DNA of 36,890 bases from Candidatus Poribacteria bacterium (GCA_026702755.1 JAPPBX010000019.1:1-36890); one strand, 5' to 3'; shown: positions 17,104 through 24,383, counted from the stretch's first letter. Notes: a model not told the origin generated them from the sequence alone. Made by a program: numbers and translations.

Positions 17104-17487
17104 TTAGTTTTCTTCCTCCGTTTGAATAAGTGGTAAAGGCGCGCATTCTGGACAAGGACATGTCTCACGCAGGACTTCAAATGGATAGATGCCGGTAGCG
17201 TGTCCATCATTCCAACTGAATTGGAGTGCGTAGCGACCAACTAACTGGACATCGAGGGGTTGGATATCGTCCGAGACCTCAATCAGTGTTACGTCTCCGT
17301 CGCCTTGCGGTGCAAAAAGAGAATGGACATCCCGACCTTTATGCCGGATGATGGCGCATTCGGCACACGGACACATTTGTCGGAGATAGGTGTATGGATA
17401 CCAACTGACATGCCCGTCTTTCCATTCAATTTGGAAGGCGGTGTCATGTTTCTTGAGGAGTTTTGGACTTTTTTCAACTATTGTCAT
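17104..17487 (-). CDS. DUF971 (GBBH-like N-terminal) protein
   Basis: A 127-residue stand-alone DUF971 protein. The family fold, shared with the N-terminus of gamma-butyrobetaine hydroxylase and with Mrp/ApbC-associated proteins, is built from two related halves: IEWKDGHVSWYPYTYLRQ and FSWNDGHATGIYPFEVLRE. Each half ends in a CxCxxC motif (CPCAEC, Cys39/41/44; CPCPEC, Cys110/112/115). Many family members keep only one such cluster, so the second one may create a second metal or Fe-S site. In this operon a role as an Fe-S carrier or client adaptor is likely but inferred. It ends three bases before the rhodanese start. Confidence 0.9.
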   Translation of the reverse strand: MTIVEKSPKLLKKHDTAFQIEWKDGHVSWYPYTYLRQMCPCAECAIIRHKGRDVHSLFAPQGDGDVTLIEVSDDIQPLDVQLVGRYALQFSWNDGHATGIYPFEVLRETCPCPECAPLPLIQTEEEN

Positions 17488-17588
17488 GGCACTGATGGTT
17501 TATACCAAATTGAGAGGATCTGAAAATATGAAAAAAAATAGTGTGTAAGTGTCAAACACAAAATTTGATGCAAGTGCTATAGGAAAAC

Positions 17589-17945
17589 TTATAGTATTTT
17601 CAAAAGAACACTGATTCTTTGTAAAACAGCATCTACAGTCTCCGTATGTAAGGAACAAATATACTCTGCGTTTCTTGCTCGCCAATCCATAGTCCGAATC
17701 TGATCTGGAAGAATAAACCCGTTTACTTCTAACCCTTCAGGAATCGCAATTGCAAATGGATTTCTCTGTTGTCTTGTACTACTTCGAGTAATTGGACAGA
17801 GTACAACCAAACTGGTTTTATCGTTAAAATCTTTGGTAGTTAAAACAACAGCAGGGCGACGACCAGCTTGTTCATGTCCAGCTTGAGGATTGAAGTCAAT
17901 CCACACCACATCTCCGCGTAGTGGAACGTTTGTTAATCCTACCAT
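17589..17945 (-). CDS. mazF: MazF/PemK-family endoribonuclease toxin
   Basis: A 118-residue type II toxin that cuts mRNA in a sequence-specific way. Family hallmarks are RGDVVWIDFNPQAGHEQAGRRPAVVLT at 10-36, with the conserved Arg and the loop that contacts substrate and antitoxin. CPITRSS (50-56), LPDQIRTMDW (79-88) and the C-terminal helix also fit. The length is standard. Its ATG lies inside the last codons of the preceding gene (overlap of seven bases), the classical antitoxin-first arrangement with coupled translation. It sits inside the SUF island between the SufT-type and DUF971 genes, all on one strand. Confidence 0.93.
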   Translation of the reverse strand: MVGLTNVPLRGDVVWIDFNPQAGHEQAGRRPAVVLTTKDFNDKTSLVVLCPITRSSTRQQRNPFAIAIPEGLEVNGFILPDQIRTMDWRARNAEYICSLHTETVDAVLQRISVLLKIL

Positions 17946-18325
17946 ACCTCATTACCGACCGGCGGGTCAGTGTCTATCTCATCATGTGAACTGTTTTCTT
18001 TCACCTGGTCTAGTAGATCTTTCAGTGTATAGTCGGGGCGTTTCAACGGATAACTCCCTTTTTCCGTTCGCGGGGGACCAAATGGAGCAGCTTTTGCTTT
18101 ATTGCTATTTGCGTTATCCTCCGATATTTGTGCCAATAGGTCCTCTAACGTATAGTCCGGACGTTTTATAGAATCGCTCCCTTTTTCGTTACGAGGCGGT
18201 CCAAACTCACTTACTTTTTTTTCTGCTGGTGCCTGATCTGTCTGTTCACGGTTAATGAACTGTTGATAACCGAGGAATGCTATCACGATCAGACATTCAG
18301 TGAAAGTAAACGTTTTTTTTGACAT
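17939..18325 (-). CDS. Atypical MazE-like antitoxin: hydrophobic N-terminus plus duplicated toxin-binding tail
   Basis: A 128-residue protein overlapping mazF by seven bases. AAGGAGA five bases upstream fixes the ATG at 18325. The C-terminus (YTLKDLL ... EIDTDPPVGNEVW) matches the toxin-binding tail of MazE/PemI antitoxins. That tail segment occurs twice: residues 41-71 and 82-112 share FGPPRxEKGS and KRPDYTLxDLLxQ. The AbrB/SpoVT DNA-binding domain expected at the N-terminus is absent. Instead residues 3-19 (KKTFTFTECLIVIAFLG) are hydrophobic and resemble a type IV prepilin N-terminus, with Phe at +1 and Glu at +5 but Thr instead of Gly before the cut site. It is probably the MazF neutraliser, possibly membrane-tethered and unable to autoregulate. 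The function is inferred from position and tail. Confidence 0.8.
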   Translation of the reverse strand: MSKKTFTFTECLIVIAFLGYQQFINREQTDQAPAEKKVSEFGPPRNEKGSDSIKRPDYTLEDLLAQISEDNANSNKAKAAPFGPPRTEKGSYPLKRPDYTLKDLLDQVKENSSHDEIDTDPPVGNEVW

Positions 18326-18386
18326 AATATTCTCCTTATATGTGTGCCTACAAAGCACATCTATTGGAGATTGGCTGATAACCTAC

Positions 18387-18686
18387 TTAAAAGATACCGA
18401 GTTCGTCCCTTGCGTCTTCAGTCATCATTTCGGGGGTCCAACGCGGGTTCCACACTACATTAACATTGACTTCGTCAACGCCGTCGAGTTGCTGTGTAAC
18501 GTGCTGGGTGCCGTTGACAATCTGTCCACCAGCAGGACACCCTGGACTCGTTAAGGTCATGGTAATATCCACAGTCGTGTCGTTGATATCCACGCCGTAG
18601 ATAAGCCCCATATCAACGATGTTGATGCCAATTTCCGGGTCAATAATTTCTTTAATAGATTCCAATACAGATTCTTCTGTTACCAT
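18387..18686 (-). CDS. sufT: SufT/MIP18-family (DUF59) Fe-S assembly protein
   Basis: A 99-residue MIP18/PaaD-like protein, the family of SufT that helps mature Fe-S proteins. The DPEIG motif is at 16-20, NIVDMGLIYGV at 22-32, and LTSPGCPAGG carries the conserved Cys50. The C-terminal VVWNPRWTPEMMTEDARDELG is typical. GGAGGAAA precedes the ATG. It follows the Rieske gene within the SUF island. The symbol is assigned by family and context; other DUF59 proteins such as PaaD act in different complexes. Confidence 0.92.
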   Translation of the reverse strand: MVTEESVLESIKEIIDPEIGINIVDMGLIYGVDINDTTVDITMTLTSPGCPAGGQIVNGTQHVTQQLDGVDEVNVNVVWNPRWTPEMMTEDARDELGIF

Positions 18687-18717
18687 TCTGATTTCCTCCT
18701 ATAAGACAAATAACCAA

Positions 18718-19029
18718 TCAGTCAACACTAATCAAAATATCATCATCCTCAATTTTGACGGTGTAGCATTCAATGGCTTCGACAGCAGGCATACAGAGCG
18801 GCTCGCCGGTTTTGACGCAAAAACGTGCGCCGTGCCGTGGACATTCTATCTCGCCGCCGTTGAGAAAACCTTCAGCTAAGGGACCGCCATCATGCGTGCA
18901 AACGTCCTCCATTGCGTAGAATTCACCCTCAATATTGAAAAGTAGCACGGGGACGAAATCCACTTCAACCAAGTGTTTCGTGCCGGGGGGTACTTCACTC
19001 ACTTTCGCAACTTTATAGAATTCTGGCAT
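18718..19029 (-). CDS. Rieske-type [2Fe-2S] ferredoxin
   Basis: A 103-residue soluble Rieske ferredoxin. The cluster ligands are Cys44 and His46 (CTHDGG) and Cys63 and His66 (CPRHGARF), with the usual spacing. No membrane anchor is present, so it is of the non-haem dioxygenase-type electron carriers. An extra Cys71 follows the second box. Its start overlaps the end of the upstream small gene by 17 bases, showing tight coupling. Rieske ferredoxins are commonly found next to sufU/sufS in SUF operons of many bacteria, which fits. Confidence 0.93.
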   Translation of the reverse strand: MPEFYKVAKVSEVPPGTKHLVEVDFVPVLLFNIEGEFYAMEDVCTHDGGPLAEGFLNGGEIECPRHGARFCVKTGEPLCMPAVEAIECYTVKIEDDDILISVD

Positions 19030-19267
19030 TACGTTCCTTCCAAATTTCTTCGTGGGTATAAAACTTTAACTTCTCGGATTCTTTACGTTCAAGAATATCC
19101 TCCATATCCTCATAAAGTGGAGATTCTTTATCAAGATGGAAAATCCCGAGTTCTTGTGCGGCGAACTCCACCAATTCTTCACGCACTACCTTCCGAATGA
19201 GACTTTCTAACTGCTGAACACTAAGTGTGACTTTAGTTTCCGGTGTTGCTGTTACATTGTTCGTCAT
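19013..19267 (-). CDS. Small helical protein, antitoxin-like
   Basis: An 84-residue, mostly helical, charged protein. The central segment LSVQQLESLIRKVVREEL (15-32) and the tail SPLYEDMEDILERKESEKLKFYTHEEIW resemble small antitoxin-like proteins that normally precede a RelE/ParE-type toxin gene. Here the next gene is the Rieske ferredoxin, overlapped by 17 bases, and no toxin is seen. AGAGGTG upstream gives a fair Shine-Dalgarno. It may be an orphan antitoxin trapped in the SUF operon, or an unrelated small partner of the Fe-S genes. I do not assign a function. Confidence 0.7.
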   Translation of the reverse strand: MTNNVTATPETKVTLSVQQLESLIRKVVREELVEFAAQELGIFHLDKESPLYEDMEDILERKESEKLKFYTHEEIWKERNARIL

Positions 19268-19281
19268 TGTGTTGCACCTCT

Positions 19282-19671
19282 TTATTCATCTTCCTCGCCG
19301 GGCCAACTTGTGATGCCATAAGCACCGGCTTTGAGAACCTTGAGAGCCAATAACGCACATTTGACACGAACAGGACCCAAGGGAATGCCGATCATATCCA
19401 AAATGTCATCTCGCGAGAGTTTTTTGACTTCCTCAAGGCTTTTGCCTTCAATCTCCTCAGTCAACATAGAGGCAGCCGCGAGACTAATCGTACAACCGTG
19501 ACCAGAAAAACGCACCGCTGTAATCGTGTCGTCTTCAATAAGTAGGTCAATGCGAATCTGGTCACCACAAAGTGGATTGTCTTCTTCGTGCGAAATATCA
19601 GGATTCGGCAACGTCCCATAGTTGCTCGGATTTTCGTAGTGGTCAAGCAGCTCTTCCTGATATATGTTCAT
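19282..19671 (-). CDS. sufU: SufU-type Fe-S scaffold/sulfur relay protein
   Basis: A 129-residue NifU-N/IscU-fold protein. Ligand residues are Cys35 and Asp37 (PLCGDQ), Cys60 (GHGCTIS) and Cys105 (VKCALL). The loop between Cys60 and Cys105 is longer than in IscU, and the HSCA-binding LPPVK is absent, as in SufU. SufU binds zinc and accepts persulfide from SufS. Its ATG overlaps the sufS stop (ATGA), so the two are translationally coupled, the usual pairing. Confidence 0.95.
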   Translation of the reverse strand: MNIYQEELLDHYENPSNYGTLPNPDISHEEDNPLCGDQIRIDLLIEDDTITAVRFSGHGCTISLAAASMLTEEIEGKSLEEVKKLSRDDILDMIGIPLGPVRVKCALLALKVLKAGAYGITSWPGEEDE

Positions 19672-20915
19672 TTTCTTCTCCGAGTCATAAGTTTTTGTGT
19701 TCTACACAACCCTTCATATAAGCGATCCACGTCCTTGATTGTGTTGTAAAGATAAAAACTGGCACGGACGGTGGCGATAACGTCCAACCGCTTCATGAGG
19801 GGTTGTGCACAGTGGTGTCCTGCACGGATAGCAACACCGTGCGTATCTAAAATGCCAGCGATATCATGCGGATGGATGCCGTCCATATCAAAGGAGATAA
19901 CGCCTGCTTTCTGATGCGGTGCAGAGGGTCCATAGAGCGTGATGCCTTCGATTTCTTGTAAGCGATTATGTGCGTATTTTAGGAGTTCTTGTTCGTGAAC
20001 GTGAAGTGCTGCCAAATTTGCTTTTGTAATGTAGTCCACGGCGTGTCCAAGCCCTATCGCTTCGGCGATACTTGGGGTTCCCGCCTCAAATTTAGCAGGA
20101 AGTTCTGCATAACTCGATACGTCGCGTTCAACGCTCCGAATCATCGAACCACCGCCGAGGAACGGGGGCATATCTTCAAGGAGCTCTAATTTCCCGTATA
20201 ACACGCCGATACCCGTCGGGCCACACATTTTATGTCCAGAGAACGCGAGGAAATCGCAGTCAAATTGTTGAACATCAACCGGAAAATGTGGTACCGATTG
20301 CGCTGCATCAACAACGACTTTTGCGCCAACAGCGTGCGCAGCTTCAATAACAGACTGGATCGGATTGATGGTCCCAAGTACATTAGAAACGTGCCCCATA
20401 GCGACAAGTTTCGTCTTTTCGGTGAGGACATCTTGGAGCTGCGTGAAATCAAGCAGCCCTTCATCGGTTATCTCAAGGAAACGGAGGACAGCACCCGTGC
20501 GCTGTGCAAGTAACTGCCACGGCACCAGATTGCTATGGTGTTCCATGACAGTGAGGACGATTTCATCGCCTTCTCGGATATTTTCAGTTCCCCAACTATA
20601 AGCGATGAGGTTAATAGATTCTGTTGTGTTTCGCGTGAAGATGATTTGGCGCGAGCGAGGCGCGTTAATCAGTTCTGCGACCTTCTCGCGTGCGCGTTCA
20701 TATTGTTCTGTTGCCTCTTCTGAGATGCGATAGATACCGCGATGGATATTGGAACGATAGGTATCGTAATAGGCATCCATCGCCTCAACGACGGGACGTG
20801 GTGTCTGCGTTGACGCGGCATTATCAAGGAAAGCCAAAGGCGGTTCCGTTGCGAAGATCGGAAAATCTTTGCGGATGCTCTCCACATCAAGAGGACGAAA
20901 GTGCGCGGTGTGCAT
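19668..20915 (-). CDS. sufS: Cysteine desulfurase SufS
   Basis: A 415-residue group II PLP-dependent cysteine desulfurase supplying sulfur for Fe-S clusters. From the ATG at 20915 (MHTAHFRPLDVESIRKDFP) the PLP Lys is Lys229 in AFSGHKMCGPTG. The catalytic persulfide Cys is Cys369 in RAGHHCAQP. MEHHSN and DAAQSVPH contribute further PLP contacts. A longer version from 20999 would overlap the preceding gene and adds a basic, non-family extension, so it is rejected. The ATG is seven bases past the stop of the nuclease-like gene. Confidence 0.96.
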   Translation of the reverse strand: MHTAHFRPLDVESIRKDFPIFATEPPLAFLDNAASTQTPRPVVEAMDAYYDTYRSNIHRGIYRISEEATEQYERAREKVAELINAPRSRQIIFTRNTTESINLIAYSWGTENIREGDEIVLTVMEHHSNLVPWQLLAQRTGAVLRFLEITDEGLLDFTQLQDVLTEKTKLVAMGHVSNVLGTINPIQSVIEAAHAVGAKVVVDAAQSVPHFPVDVQQFDCDFLAFSGHKMCGPTGIGVLYGKLELLEDMPPFLGGGSMIRSVERDVSSYAELPAKFEAGTPSIAEAIGLGHAVDYITKANLAALHVHEQELLKYAHNRLQEIEGITLYGPSAPHQKAGVISFDMDGIHPHDIAGILDTHGVAIRAGHHCAQPLMKRLDVIATVRASFYLYNTIKDVDRLYEGLCRTQKLMTRRRK

Positions 20916-20922
20916 TATTATT

Positions 20923-21774
20923 TTACCCTCGCTGCTTGGAAATTTTTTGATAGTCGTTTTTAATTGCCGTAACAGCTTTCCCTTTTTGAACTGCTTCATA
21001 GTTCAGGTATCTGTCAAGACGCTCGGCACTTTTTTCACTGTCGATTTCGATCATGTCTAATTCGTATACCTTACGTTCCTTGTATTTTCCTTCTCCCGTT
21101 GCGTCAAAAAATCGCCATATCTGACCATCAGTGAGAATTGCGATTGGTACTCCTTCACCAAAAGCATATCCGAATAATTGTTCCTCTGCCCCTTCAAGAT
21201 TGCCAACTTGTTTAACTTCAATAAAGACAAGAGGCTTTCCTGGTGGGTGACACAGCGCAAAGTCAACCCTCTGTCCCTCCACTGCATATTCAGGAATAAT
21301 GATCTGAGGTGTGAATTTCGGCCATCCTAATGCCTCAAATAATCTTTGCACAATACTAAAAGAGATTGCAGCCTCGTTTGAAAACGCGCCTTGTTTTAAC
21401 TGATTTCGTATATCATCAATGTGTTCCTTAAGTGTCACTTTAATACTATCTCTCTTTTCAACATTCTGTTGCACAACATGTTCCTGAAGAATCTGAACAA
21501 TCTTAGGAGCAATTGGTCGCAGTTTTTCTTCTAATACGTCATCATCAATAGAAAGGAATATACCTTTGTCAACATCCAGTGGGAAAGCCTTATCTTGTTT
21601 TACGCCGTTTAGGGCATAGCGAACACGCACAAACGGGCTATATCTACGACCTTCCCGATAAGGTTCTTCCACACTCAAAAACTCAATTGAGTCAGTACTG
21701 GGGACACGCCCTTCCAAGTCTATAGTCTTGAATGTAAGTTCAAGTTTATTGACATTATCAACTATATGTTTCAT
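20923..21774 (-). CDS. PD-(D/E)XK nuclease-like protein (HsdR N-terminal-like)
   Basis: A 283-residue protein. The C-terminal half matches the N-terminal nuclease domain of type I restriction enzymes: a helical Glu (SNEAAI, Glu134), RVDFALCHPPGKPLVFIEVKQ with Asp171, Glu186 and Lys188 forming D...ExK, then EEQLFGYAFGEGVPIAILTDGQIWRFF. The N-terminal 100 residues are a beta-rich domain with no recognised family. There is no helicase, specificity or methylase gene nearby, so it is not a full restriction system. AAGGAG precedes the ATG. It lies between the ADP-ribosyltransferase-like gene (15 bases) and sufS (7 bases). A defence or DNA-processing role is inference. Confidence 0.8.
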   Translation of the reverse strand: MKHIVDNVNKLELTFKTIDLEGRVPSTDSIEFLSVEEPYREGRRYSPFVRVRYALNGVKQDKAFPLDVDKGIFLSIDDDVLEEKLRPIAPKIVQILQEHVVQQNVEKRDSIKVTLKEHIDDIRNQLKQGAFSNEAAISFSIVQRLFEALGWPKFTPQIIIPEYAVEGQRVDFALCHPPGKPLVFIEVKQVGNLEGAEEQLFGYAFGEGVPIAILTDGQIWRFFDATGEGKYKERKVYELDMIEIDSEKSAERLDRYLNYEAVQKGKAVTAIKNDYQKISKQRG

Positions 21775-21789
21775 GAAAGTACTCCTTGT

Positions 21790-22389
21790 TTATTGTGAGA
21801 AAGGCATATCAACAAAGACATCAAAACAGTTCACGACACAAGTTGCAGGAATAGTTCCATAGGCAAGAATTTCGGCATCTCGTAAGGCTCTGACTAATGT
21901 TTCCAACTCAAGGGACAAGTTAGGTGGACGAGGTGTCCCTTCACTTGATGGAGGCTGCTGCGAATGCTGCACCAAAAAATGTCCCATATTTCTTGGATTT
22001 ACAACGCCTAACAGGAACTCTTGGGATCCGTCGTGCTGGTAAACGGGCCCAATAGTAGGTGGAGAAGGTAATGTTTGAGCAACTTCTTTAGCGGTATCCA
22101 ACATCTTCGGGCCAGAAGGTAGTGGATCCTGAAACTCTATCTCATACACATAGGCTGGTTTGCTCGGTGTTGGAATCTCTGGACTACTTAATAGTGCATA
22201 GTCCCTAGCCACTGCATACGAGAGCGATAGCGAAATAAAAGGGCTGTTGTTAGTTCCTCTTGAAATATGCTGCATTAGACGGGTAGTTGTGGGTGCCATT
22301 TCCGGTGCTCTTGCTGTAAAACCAATCTCTGTCGGATTGTTGATGTGCCAGTAAGTATCAACACCCGCTCCCCGATAGAATATTGACAT
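21790..22389 (-). CDS. Hypothetical protein, possible ADP-ribosyltransferase fold
   Basis: A 199-residue protein that I do not recognise with certainty. Three segments recall the R-S-E class of ADP-ribosyltransferases: an early YRG with Arg6, a central SPFISLSLSYAVARDYA (49-65) like the Ser-x-Ser strand, and HDGSQEFLLG (119-128) with a QxE-like Gln123-Glu124. Between them is a Pro-rich stretch, and there is a second Pro/Ser-rich stretch at about 142-157. The gene lies 15 bases upstream of the nuclease-like gene and 66 bases after the glutaredoxin gene. If the fold is right, it could be a toxin or modifier paired with its neighbour. Alternatives are a RES-like or unrelated hypothetical protein. 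Confidence 0.6.
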   Translation of the reverse strand: MSIFYRGAGVDTYWHINNPTEIGFTARAPEMAPTTTRLMQHISRGTNNSPFISLSLSYAVARDYALLSSPEIPTPSKPAYVYEIEFQDPLPSGPKMLDTAKEVAQTLPSPPTIGPVYQHDGSQEFLLGVVNPRNMGHFLVQHSQQPPSSEGTPRPPNLSLELETLVRALRDAEILAYGTIPATCVVNCFDVFVDMPFSQ

Positions 22390-22421
22390 AAACCATCTTC
22401 AAGTGCATTCGCATTAGTAAT

Positions 22422-22443
22422 GGCGAGGCATGAACGCCCCGCC
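22422..22443. repeat. GC-rich hairpin between glutaredoxin and the accessory pair
   Basis: GGCGAGGC (22422-22429) and GCCCCGCC (22436-22443) pair over eight positions with one mismatch around ATGAAC. No T-run follows on either strand. It marks the left-hand boundary of the 20923-22389 insertion on the transcript. Confidence 0.6.
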
Positions 22444-22455
22444 TATAAAAGACCA

Positions 22456-22797
22456 TTACCGGCTTGGGAAACCAATATTGACAGCAGAGGGACCATGGTC
22501 CTCACACGCCTGATCGGTTGGAACATCGGTTTCAGCATCGCTGGATTTGACAATCCCTTCCGAAACCAAGTAGTGTTCCACTTCATCGCCGCTGACATCA
22601 GCAAGTATTCTGTCGTCGATCTGGACGCACGGCTGATACGGCTGCCGCGTCTTCTGAACCATTTCACGATAGTTGTCTGCGTTGTTAATAATGTCTCTAT
22701 CTTCATATTCCAAACCGTATTTGGCAAAGATAGCACGGACACCATTGCTCCACCCACAGACAGGCTTCATATAAGCGATAATCTTAGGTTGACTCAT
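22456..22797 (-). CDS. Monothiol glutaredoxin-like protein
   Basis: A 113-residue glutaredoxin-fold protein. The active site KPVCGWSNG has Cys14 in CGWS, close to the CGFS of monothiol glutaredoxins that carry [2Fe-2S] clusters. RQPYQPCVQIDD supplies the TQP-like cis-proline strand, here with a Cys next to the proline. The C-terminal 25 residues are an acidic, unmatched tail. AAGGAGC eight bases upstream sets the ATG. Placed after sufD, it is likely a cluster carrier for the SUF system. Confidence 0.9.
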   Translation of the reverse strand: MSQPKIIAYMKPVCGWSNGVRAIFAKYGLEYEDRDIINNADNYREMVQKTRQPYQPCVQIDDRILADVSGDEVEHYLVSEGIVKSSDAETDVPTDQACEDHGPSAVNIGFPSR

Positions 22798-22826
22798 TTG
22801 AGTTGCTCCTTTTTTTATTCGTTATC

Positions 22827-22881
22827 GGTTATCGGTTAAAGAAAGTACCACCGATGTAAAAGATTCTCTTAACCGACAACC
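22827..22881. repeat. Imperfect inverted repeat upstream of sufD end
   Basis: GGTTATCGGTTAA (22827-22839) and TTAACCGACAACC (22869-22881) are complementary at 12 of 13 positions. A degenerate tail of ACTGACGACTGACAACT follows. It sits in the gap between sufD and the glutaredoxin gene. A related element lies in the gap on the other side of sufD. Confidence 0.6.
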
Positions 22882-22903
22882 AGTAACTGACGACTGACAA
22901 CTA

Positions 22904-24265
22904 TTATTCAAGTTTACGCGTAACGGATGTACTCAGTTCTTCACGAACTGATTCCAACGGGATACGTTCCATGACGGGTTCAAAAAATCCGTCAACAATC
23001 AATTTTTCTGCTTGTGCGTAAGGCACACCACGACTCATTAGGTAAAAAACCTGCTCAGGATCAATCTTCCCAGCCGTTGCACCATGTGTACAACGCACTT
23101 CATGCGCCTGAATCTCTAATCCGGGCAAAGTATCAGCATGTGCACGTTCACTGAGCAGCAGATTATCGTTCTTCTGATACGCATCGGTATGGTTTGCCGA
23201 TGGATAGACGTAAATGTTCCCGCCCCATGCGGTTTGTGCTCTATCTTTAAGGACGGTTCGATACAGTAGATCACTGGAGGTATGGGCTGAAACGTGTTCC
23301 TGTGCGGTGCTAACATCTAAGTGCTGGCGTGCATCCGTAAAAGCCAATCCCAACATTTGGGCGGTACACCCAGTCCCTTCCAAAACAACGGCTTGGTTCA
23401 TTTTGCTCAACCTACCCCCGAAAGTGGCAGTCACCCAACAGAGATGTGCGTCTCTGGCAACCATAGCGCGGTGCGAAGCGAAACTCCAAACCTGCCGATT
23501 CCAACGTTGAACCTGCACGTAAGTTACATTCGCATTCTGTTCCGCAAAAATTTCAACTGCGCCACTATGTAAGCCATCAGTATCTGGATTGACAGATGAA
23601 TTATCCTCTAAAATCACAACCTGACTCCCCTCTTCAGCAACGATGAGGGTATGGGACAAGTCAGCCTGCGCCGCTTCGGACATCTTGATATAAACCCGCA
23701 AGGGTACTTCAATTTTTGTGCCTTTAGGAACATGTAGCAGATAACCGCCTTGCCAAAATGCACCATGGAGTGCATCAAATTTATTATGTTGGGCAATATT
23801 TCCACTTTTTAATGTTGTCTCCAAGGTCACTGCCTTATTCATGAAGTAGCTGCGGAGGAGTTCTGGCTGTTCTTGAAGTGCAGTATGGAGATGCGCGAAG
23901 TATATTCCTTTTTCTTTCAGTTCTGCAGTTTCAGAGGCGTGTTGAAGTTGCCCATCAACTTGCACGAGTACACCGGCGGTTTCCTCATCGTTGTCGTCCA
24001 AAACTTCAGCGGATAGCCCACCGTTCGTTGGAACACTGGGTTGATATTTTTCGAGTGCGAAGCCGCGAAGATGTCGCCGAGTGCGCCGCCAATAATCTTG
24101 CGTGCGCATATCAACAGTGCGTCGCCATTCATCATCTTTGGTCGTATGCGGCATCGGTAGAGATTCGTAATGTGCGTAAGCCTCTAAACGTTTCTCACGC
24201 ATCCACTTCGGTTCATCTGCTGCTATTTTTTGAAGAAATTCTTTTGAAAAGTCGCCTTTTTGCAA
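22904..24265 (-). CDS. sufD: SufD, Fe-S scaffold complex subunit
   Basis: A 453-residue SufBD-family protein of the SufBC2D scaffold. The C-terminal core motifs are intact: TAWGGNIYVYPSANHTDAYQKNDNLLLSERAHADTLPGLEIQAHEVRCTHGAT, followed by LMSRGVPYAQAEKLIVDGFFEPV. The N-terminal helical part (DEPKWMREKRLEAY) matches SufD. The start appears to be TTG 24265, with AAGGATC about eight bases upstream; the next Met is inside the conserved start of the family. It lies 119 bases after sufB, a gap filled by repeat-like sequence. Confidence 0.95.
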   Translation of the reverse strand: MQKGDFSKEFLQKIAADEPKWMREKRLEAYAHYESLPMPHTTKDDEWRRTVDMRTQDYWRRTRRHLRGFALEKYQPSVPTNGGLSAEVLDDNDEETAGVLVQVDGQLQHASETAELKEKGIYFAHLHTALQEQPELLRSYFMNKAVTLETTLKSGNIAQHNKFDALHGAFWQGGYLLHVPKGTKIEVPLRVYIKMSEAAQADLSHTLIVAEEGSQVVILEDNSSVNPDTDGLHSGAVEIFAEQNANVTYVQVQRWNRQVWSFASHRAMVARDAHLCWVTATFGGRLSKMNQAVVLEGTGCTAQMLGLAFTDARQHLDVSTAQEHVSAHTSSDLLYRTVLKDRAQTAWGGNIYVYPSANHTDAYQKNDNLLLSERAHADTLPGLEIQAHEVRCTHGATAGKIDPEQVFYLMSRGVPYAQAEKLIVDGFFEPVMERIPLESVREELSTSVTRKLE

Positions 24266-24288
24266 TTTTTTTGATCCTTATTAATAGC

Positions 24289-24383
24289 CATCCGCTGTCG
24301 GCTGTCAGCCGTCAGTCTTAAGAGGTCTTCGTTTAAGAATACCCTCTTCCTGCTGAAAGCCGATAGCCGACTGCCGATTGCCA
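24289..24383. repeat. Imperfect long inverted repeat between sufB and sufD
   Basis: Two roughly 37-base arms (about 24289-24325 and 24343-24382) made of TCGGCTGTC/GATAGCCGA-like units can pair imperfectly. The centre holds TTAAGAGG and CCCTCTT. It fills most of the gap between sufB and sufD and resembles the 22827-22881 element in building blocks. It fits a miniature mobile or REP-like repeat better than a terminator. Confidence 0.55.

Noticed and set aside
20916-20999. Longer SufS start 28 codons upstream
   Set aside because: It overlaps the nuclease-like gene and adds a basic stretch not found in SufS proteins; the ATG at 20915 matches the family N-terminus.
20923-21774. Type I restriction-modification system
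   Set aside because: Only an HsdR N-terminal-like nuclease domain is present; no helicase, HsdM or HsdS gene is nearby.
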